Part shown: positions 60,138-64,000 of the stretch, piece by piece
How the letters are laid out: each line of letters starts with the position of its first letter
Numbering within the stretch: position 1 is the first letter of the stretch
Origin: Deminuibacter soli
GTDB lineage: Bacteria; Bacteroidota; Bacteroidia; Chitinophagales; Chitinophagaceae
Reading direction: 5' to 3'
Length of the DNA stretch: 64,000 bases
Assembly (NCBI RefSeq): GCF_003412455.1
Contig: NZ_QTJU01000002.1
Span: forward strand, 806,001-870,000
The notes under the pieces: model-generated
Databases searched by the model: none
Told to the model about the DNA's origin: nothing
The model's input: only the letters and a program-made list of their open reading frames with translations
Position numbers and translations under genes: made by a program

Positions 60138-60884
60138 CTAGCGTGCGCGTTTTCTTGCGATGATGATAAGCCTGGGCGATTTGCGGATATCGAAGGGCCC
60201 CAGCTGGTAATCGCCGAACACTTCTTCTACCTGCAGGCCGTGGTAGGCGAACATTTCGGTAAAATCGCCCAGCGTGAATTTGGATACCTTTTCGGTAAAC
60301 AGGTGTTTTACCTGCGCGCCGTTGTCTTCAATCTGTATCTGCTTAAAGAAATGTGTTTCATCGTGCCAGCGGGATATGTGGAAGATGGTGCCGTTGATTT
60401 TTTTGTGTTCAGACCGTACCAGGTTGTCTTCCGCATAATGCACATTCAGGTAATCTATCACAAAGGCGCCGGAAGGGTTAAGGCTTTGCGCAATGGTGCG
60501 TATGGCACTATCGTGCTCGCGGCGTGTGCGGAAATAACCGAAGCTGGTGAAAAAGTTAAAGGCGAAATCGAAATAGTTGATCCAGAAGGGGAGGCGCATA
60601 TCGTGCTGGTAAAAATGCAGGTGCTCATTTTCGAGCGGTTTGGCTTCCAGCACGGAAGATTCTGACAAGTCAATACCCGTTACATCAAATCCCATATCAC
60701 TCAGCGCTTTGCTGTAACGTCCCTTACCGCAGGCCACATCGAACATGCGGCTGCCGGGCGCTGCATGCAAATGGGTGGTCAGTGCGCTGATGAAGCGGCT
60801 GGCCTCCTGCTGGTCTCGTTTGCTGTACAACAGGTGATAATACGGTGAACTGAACCATTCCTTGTACCATGATCTATCAGGCAT
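60138..60884 (-). CDS. class I SAM-dependent methyltransferase
   Basis: 248 residues. The SAM motif I is clear (MFDVACGKGRYSKALSDMG, about 47-65), followed by GIDLSESSV and FDFAFNFFTSFGYF (motif III/IV region). The N-terminus SWYKEWFSSPYYHLLYSKRD is typical of a common Bacteroidota methyltransferase group. The substrate is unknown. It is monocistronic, divergent from GlmM. Confidence 0.9.
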   Translation of the reverse strand: MPDRSWYKEWFSSPYYHLLYSKRDQQEASRFISALTTHLHAAPGSRMFDVACGKGRYSKALSDMGFDVTGIDLSESSVLEAKPLENEHLHFYQHDMRLPFWINYFDFAFNFFTSFGYFRTRREHDSAIRTIAQSLNPSGAFVIDYLNVHYAEDNLVRSEHKKINGTIFHISRWHDETHFFKQIQIEDNGAQVKHLFTEKVSKFTLGDFTEMFAYHGLQVEEVFGDYQLGPFDIRKSPRLIIIARKRAR

Positions 60885-61083
60885 ATGCTCATTGACTTGT
60901 AATGCAAATGTATAGTTTGGCTGCTTCTGTTGAGTGAAATGTGCAATGTATATAACAACTTAAATTGTTTTAAGGTTATATATGGCAGAAAAAAATTACG
61001 CAAACGTATGCTGAAATATTTAATACAACTGCACTGTAGTGCTTTTCCTGAAATCTAATAACGGTAAATTCTGATTTTTACTT

Positions 61084-61091
61084 TATGTTTG
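61084..61091 (+). promoter_or_regulatory. -7 box (TATGTTTG) for glmM
   Basis: An exact TAnnTTTG match, 23 bases upstream of the ATG at 61114. No obvious -33 TTG. It supports the ATG over the TTG start at 61105. Confidence 0.5.
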
Positions 61092-61113
61092 TCGGCACCA
61101 AAATTTGGAGATT

Positions 61114-62496
61114 ATGCCGCTTATTAAAAGCATTTCGGGTATCAGGGGTACTATTGGCGGAAAACCGGGAGACACCTTGAGCCCGCTTGACGTGGTGAAA
61201 TTTACTGCAGCCTATGGAACCTGGTTGCTGCAACAGCATCCTGCCAGCAAAAAAGTTGTTATTGGTCGTGACGGACGAATCAGCGGTGAACTGATTCAGC
61301 GCCTGGTCATCAGCACACTCAATGCATTGGGTATTGATGTAATTGACCTTGACCTGAGCACTACACCCACGGTTGAAATGGCCGTGACTTTTGAAAAAGC
61401 TGCCGGTGGCATTATCCTCACCGCCAGCCATAACCCCAAAGAATGGAATGCCCTTAAACTGCTGAACAGCGCAGGTGAATTTATCAGCGCAGCAGATGGC
61501 GCCAAAATTCTGGAACTGGCCGCCAATGATGAATACAATTTTGTGCAGGTGGACAGGCTGGGTGGTTATACCCGCAATACAACCGCGCTTGACCAACATA
61601 TTGAAGCAGTAGTGAACTACCCGCTGGTAGATGTAGCTGCCATTAAAAAAGCCAAATTTAAAATAGTGATCGATGCCATTAACAGCACCGGCGCTATTGC
61701 CGTACCCGCATTGCTGAAAGCACTCGGCGTTAAAGATGTGGTGGTACTGAATGGTGAAGTGAACGGCAAATTTGCCCATAACCCAGAACCTTTGCCGCAA
61801 CACCTGAGCGAGCTGTGCAACGAGGTAAACAAGCAAGGTGCCGACCTGGGTATTGCGGTTGACCCTGATGTGGACCGCCTGTGTTTTGTGTGTGAAGATG
61901 GCTCCCTGTTTGGTGAAGAATATACGCTGGTGGCAGTAGCCGATTATGTGCTGCAGCACCGCAAAGGCAATACGGTGAGCAATATGTCATCTACCCGCGC
62001 ACTGAAAGATGTAACCACCAAACACGGTGGCGAATACACGCCCAGCGCAGTAGGTGAGGTGAATGTGGTAAACAAAATGAAAGCCACCCATGCCGTTATA
62101 GGCGGCGAAGGCAATGGCGGTATTATTGTGCCCGATCTGCATTACGGTCGTGATGCGTTGATTGGCATTGCGCTGTTCCTTACTTCACTGGCACAAAGCA
62201 AAAAAAGCGTAAAACAACTGCGCGGCAGTTACCCTGATTACTTCATCAGCAAAAACAAAATTGAGCTGGAAGGTGGTTTTGATGTGAAGAAGATATTTGA
62301 CCAGATTAGCACGAAGTACAAGAACAATCCCATTAATACGGAAGATGGTTTGAAAATAGAATTTGACAGCGATTGGGTGCACCTGCGTACCAGCAATACC
62401 GAACCCATCATCCGCATTTATGCAGAAAGCAGTTTTGAAACCACCGCCGAAAACATCGCCCGCAGGCTGATGCAGGATATCCGCGAAAGCATGTAG
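61114..62496 (+). CDS. glmM: phosphoglucosamine mutase (phosphohexomutase family)
   Basis: 460 residues from ATG 61114 (MPLIKSISGIRGTIGG). Four phosphohexomutase domains: active-site serine in TASHNP (Ser105), the metal loop DPDVDR, the sugar loop GGEGNGG and the phosphate-binding RTSNTEPIIRIYAE. It converts glucosamine-6-phosphate to glucosamine-1-phosphate for peptidoglycan and LPS. The exact hexose specificity (GlcN versus Man/Glc) is inferred from the family's usual annotation in Bacteroidota. Preceded by a -7 box. Confidence 0.88.
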   Translation: MPLIKSISGIRGTIGGKPGDTLSPLDVVKFTAAYGTWLLQQHPASKKVVIGRDGRISGELIQRLVISTLNALGIDVIDLDLSTTPTVEMAVTFEKAAGGIILTASHNPKEWNALKLLNSAGEFISAADGAKILELAANDEYNFVQVDRLGGYTRNTTALDQHIEAVVNYPLVDVAAIKKAKFKIVIDAINSTGAIAVPALLKALGVKDVVVLNGEVNGKFAHNPEPLPQHLSELCNEVNKQGADLGIAVDPDVDRLCFVCEDGSLFGEEYTLVAVADYVLQHRKGNTVSNMSSTRALKDVTTKHGGEYTPSAVGEVNVVNKMKATHAVIGGEGNGGIIVPDLHYGRDALIGIALFLTSLAQSKKSVKQLRGSYPDYFISKNKIELEGGFDVKKIFDQISTKYKNNPINTEDGLKIEFDSDWVHLRTSNTEPIIRIYAESSFETTAENIARRLMQDIRESM

Positions 62497-63053
62497 GTTG
62501 GTGTATATCCCGCCTGGCGGGAGCGTGGGGACATCGAGAGTCGAGAATCGACAGTCGAGATTATTGGAGCGAAGGTTTTTCGTGAATCGTCAGTGATCCC
62601 CCCCTTGCCCGCGGCTGTGTCCCCACAGCCGCCAGCTCGCGCACCTTTGAATGGTGAGTGATCGAAGCGGATTTTACAGCGGAGGCCACAAAAGGAAAAC
62701 CCGCAAAGGGCACAGAGAAACGGAGCGAATCTGTTAGGCTTTGTGCCCTTTTTGCATGCCTGTGGCTGTGTCCTCACAGCCACCTTCGCACTCAAACAAG
62801 CGGCTGTGGGGACACAGCCGCGGGCGACATAAGGCAGTCACGTTAATCCCCGCTCTCCGAAGGAAACCTTTGTGCCCTTTGCGGTAAAAAAATCCGCTTT
62901 AATCTCGCTAAGATGGTCTCGACTGTCGATTCTCGATTCTCGATGCATAAAACGTTCGTTTGTAAGTTTTCGCTAAAAACACTCACCACTCACTACTCAC
63001 CACTCACCATGTATTATTTGTGTAAAAAATCACTACCTCCCATTCAGATTAAG
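62497..63053. repeat. large cluster of dispersed repeats (families A, B, D, E)
   Basis: Family B at about 62532-62556 and inverted at 62917-62946; family A palindromes at 62611-62632, 62762-62783 and 62800-62821; family E at 62683-62745 and 62868-62890; family D at 62982-63009. This 594-base region has no gene. It may be the clearest place to define repeat consensus. Confidence 0.7.
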
Positions 63054-63061
63054 TATTTTTG
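63054..63061 (+). promoter_or_regulatory. -7 box (TATTTTTG) for the cysteine desulfurase
   Basis: An exact TAnnTTTG match 29 bases upstream of the ATG at 63091. No good -33 element at 19-21 bp. Confidence 0.5.
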
Positions 63062-63090
63062 CACTCCATTTTAAGAACGCAGCGGAATTT

Positions 63091-64000
63091 ATGAGCAGAA
63101 TTTATTTAGATAACGCAGCCACCACACCACTGGACCCGGCTGTGCTGGAAGCCATGATGCCTTATTTTACCACCCATTTCGGTAACCCGTCATCCATCTA
63201 CAGCTATGGCCGCGAAACACGTATGGCCATTGAAAATGCACGTAAAACAGTAGCTAAAATACTTAATGCACACCCTGCTGAAATCTTTTTCACCAGTGGC
63301 GGAACAGAAAGCAGCAATACGGCCATCACCGCATCGGTACGTAACCTGGGTTGCAAACACATTATTTCCTCGCCCATTGAGCACCACGCCACCCTGCACA
63401 CCGTGCAACACCTGCACAAAACAGGCGAAGCGCAACTGAGCTATGTGCAGCTGCTGCCCAACGGACAGGTAGACATTGCCCACCTGGAACAGCTGCTGGC
63501 CGGCAGCACCGAAAAATGCCTGGTAACGCTGATGCATGCCAACAACGAAATTGGCAACATGATCGATATCAAGGCCGTAGGTGAGCTCTGCAAAAAATAC
63601 AACGCCATTTTCCACAGCGATACCGTGCAAACCGTAGGGCATTTCCCCTTCGATCTGCGCAACACCCATGTGCATTTTATCACCGGCGCCGGGCATAAAT
63701 TTCATGGCCCCAAAGGCGTAGGTATACTGTACGTGAACGAAAATATTAAAATAGAACCTTTTGTACACGGCGGTTCGCAGGAGCGCAACATGCGCGCAGG
63801 CACCGAAAACCTGTACGGCATTGTGGGTTTTGCCAAAGCGCTGGAGCTGGCTACTGCCAACTACGAGCAGGACAGCACGTACATTAAGGGACTTAAAAAG
63901 TATATGATGGAACAGCTGCTGCAGCAGATTCCCGGCGTGGCCTTTAACGGCGACCAGCTGGGCAATTGCCTGTATGCGGTACTGAGCGTAAACTTTCCCA
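63091..64000 (+). CDS. cysteine desulfurase (NifS/IscS), 3' end beyond the window
   Basis: About 303 residues are visible; the frame runs off the right edge. The fold-type I PLP enzyme shows LDNAATTPLDP (start), FTSGGTESSNTA, EHHA (PLP-stacking His99), NNEIG, HSDTVQ (Asp177, Gln180), GAGHKFHGPKG with the PLP-binding Lys203, and RAGTEN. The catalytic Cys loop (about residue 325) lies beyond the window. It removes sulfur from cysteine as a persulfide for Fe-S clusters and tRNA thiolation. Whether it is IscS- or SufS-like cannot be decided. Link to the sulfur switch at 7 kb is only thematic. Confidence 0.93.
   Translation, partial: MSRIYLDNAATTPLDPAVLEAMMPYFTTHFGNPSSIYSYGRETRMAIENARKTVAKILNAHPAEIFFTSGGTESSNTAITASVRNLGCKHIISSPIEHHATLHTVQHLHKTGEAQLSYVQLLPNGQVDIAHLEQLLAGSTEKCLVTLMHANNEIGNMIDIKAVGELCKKYNAIFHSDTVQTVGHFPFDLRNTHVHFITGAGHKFHGPKGVGILYVNENIKIEPFVHGGSQERNMRAGTENLYGIVGFAKALELATANYEQDSTYIKGLKKYMMEQLLQQIPGVAFNGDQLGNCLYAVLSVNFP

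Noticed and set aside
61078-61959. Minus-strand 293-codon frame
   Set aside because: Antisense to glmM; no motifs.

Overview
The window comes from a Bacteroidota chromosome, most likely a member of the Chitinophagaceae (Niastella/Chitinophaga-like). The evidence is a SusC/SusD pair, a PorP/SprF protein beside a type IX secretion (T9SS) cargo with a CHU_C-type C-terminus, an M1 peptidase next to HupE/UreJ-like and DUF6702-like genes, several -7 boxes of the form TAnnTTTG, and few Shine-Dalgarno sequences. This is inference from gene content; no database search was possible.

Layout. 1-2.3 kb is accessory DNA with small hypothetical or decayed genes (an L7/L12-C-like gene with a frameshift, an immunity-like gene, a small gene that has lost its ATG). 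2.3-7 kb is mostly minus strand: a monooxygenase-like protein, a VOC protein, an outer-membrane barrel, and an operon of a medium-chain reductase and a glutamate-dehydrogenase-like protein lacking key catalytic residues. 7.0-16.9 kb is the most interesting part. Two divergent transcription units each begin with a tiny ORF ending Cys-Cys-Cys-stop: 13 codons ahead of the dehydrogenase operon, and 35 codons ahead of SusC, SusD, an M14 carboxypeptidase, an ATP-grasp enzyme and a flavin-dependent (alkanesulfonate-type) monooxygenase. The intergenic region carries two related palindromes, one inside a textbook promoter. I read this as a cysteine/sulfur-responsive switch.

16.9-18.6 kb is a three-gene HipB-HipS-HipT-like toxin-antitoxin module with four operators about 40 bp apart, followed by tRNA-Val. 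18.9-32.9 kb is largely housekeeping or surface functions: PAP2 phosphatase, acetyltransferase, PQQ-type lipoprotein dehydrogenase, exonuclease III, a T9SS pair with a 249-bp repeat array, a membrane acyltransferase and an AsmA-like protein. 33.2-38.4 kb is a polysaccharide export and glycosyltransferase operon (Wzm, Wzt, double GT2, GT2), followed by aroQ. 39-47.6 kb has an esterase, the M1/HupE/DUF6702 group, a CNNM/CBS protein and a HigBA module.

48.7-58.6 kb looks like a decaying genomic island: two amber-interrupted genes (one a HExxH metalloprotease), IS481-family transposase fragments interleaved with toxin-C-terminus-like remnants and their probable immunity genes, a 21-bp tandem repeat, three tandem XRE regulators, a HEPN protein and a RadC/JAMM protein. 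58.7-64 kb returns to ordinary genes (Gfo/Idh/MocA oxidoreductase, methyltransferase, GlmM, and a cysteine desulfurase cut by the window edge). Several families of short dispersed repeats fill intergenic spaces at 21.6, 29.7, 40.7, 44.6, 46.2, 47.6, 59.9 and 62.5-63.0 kb.
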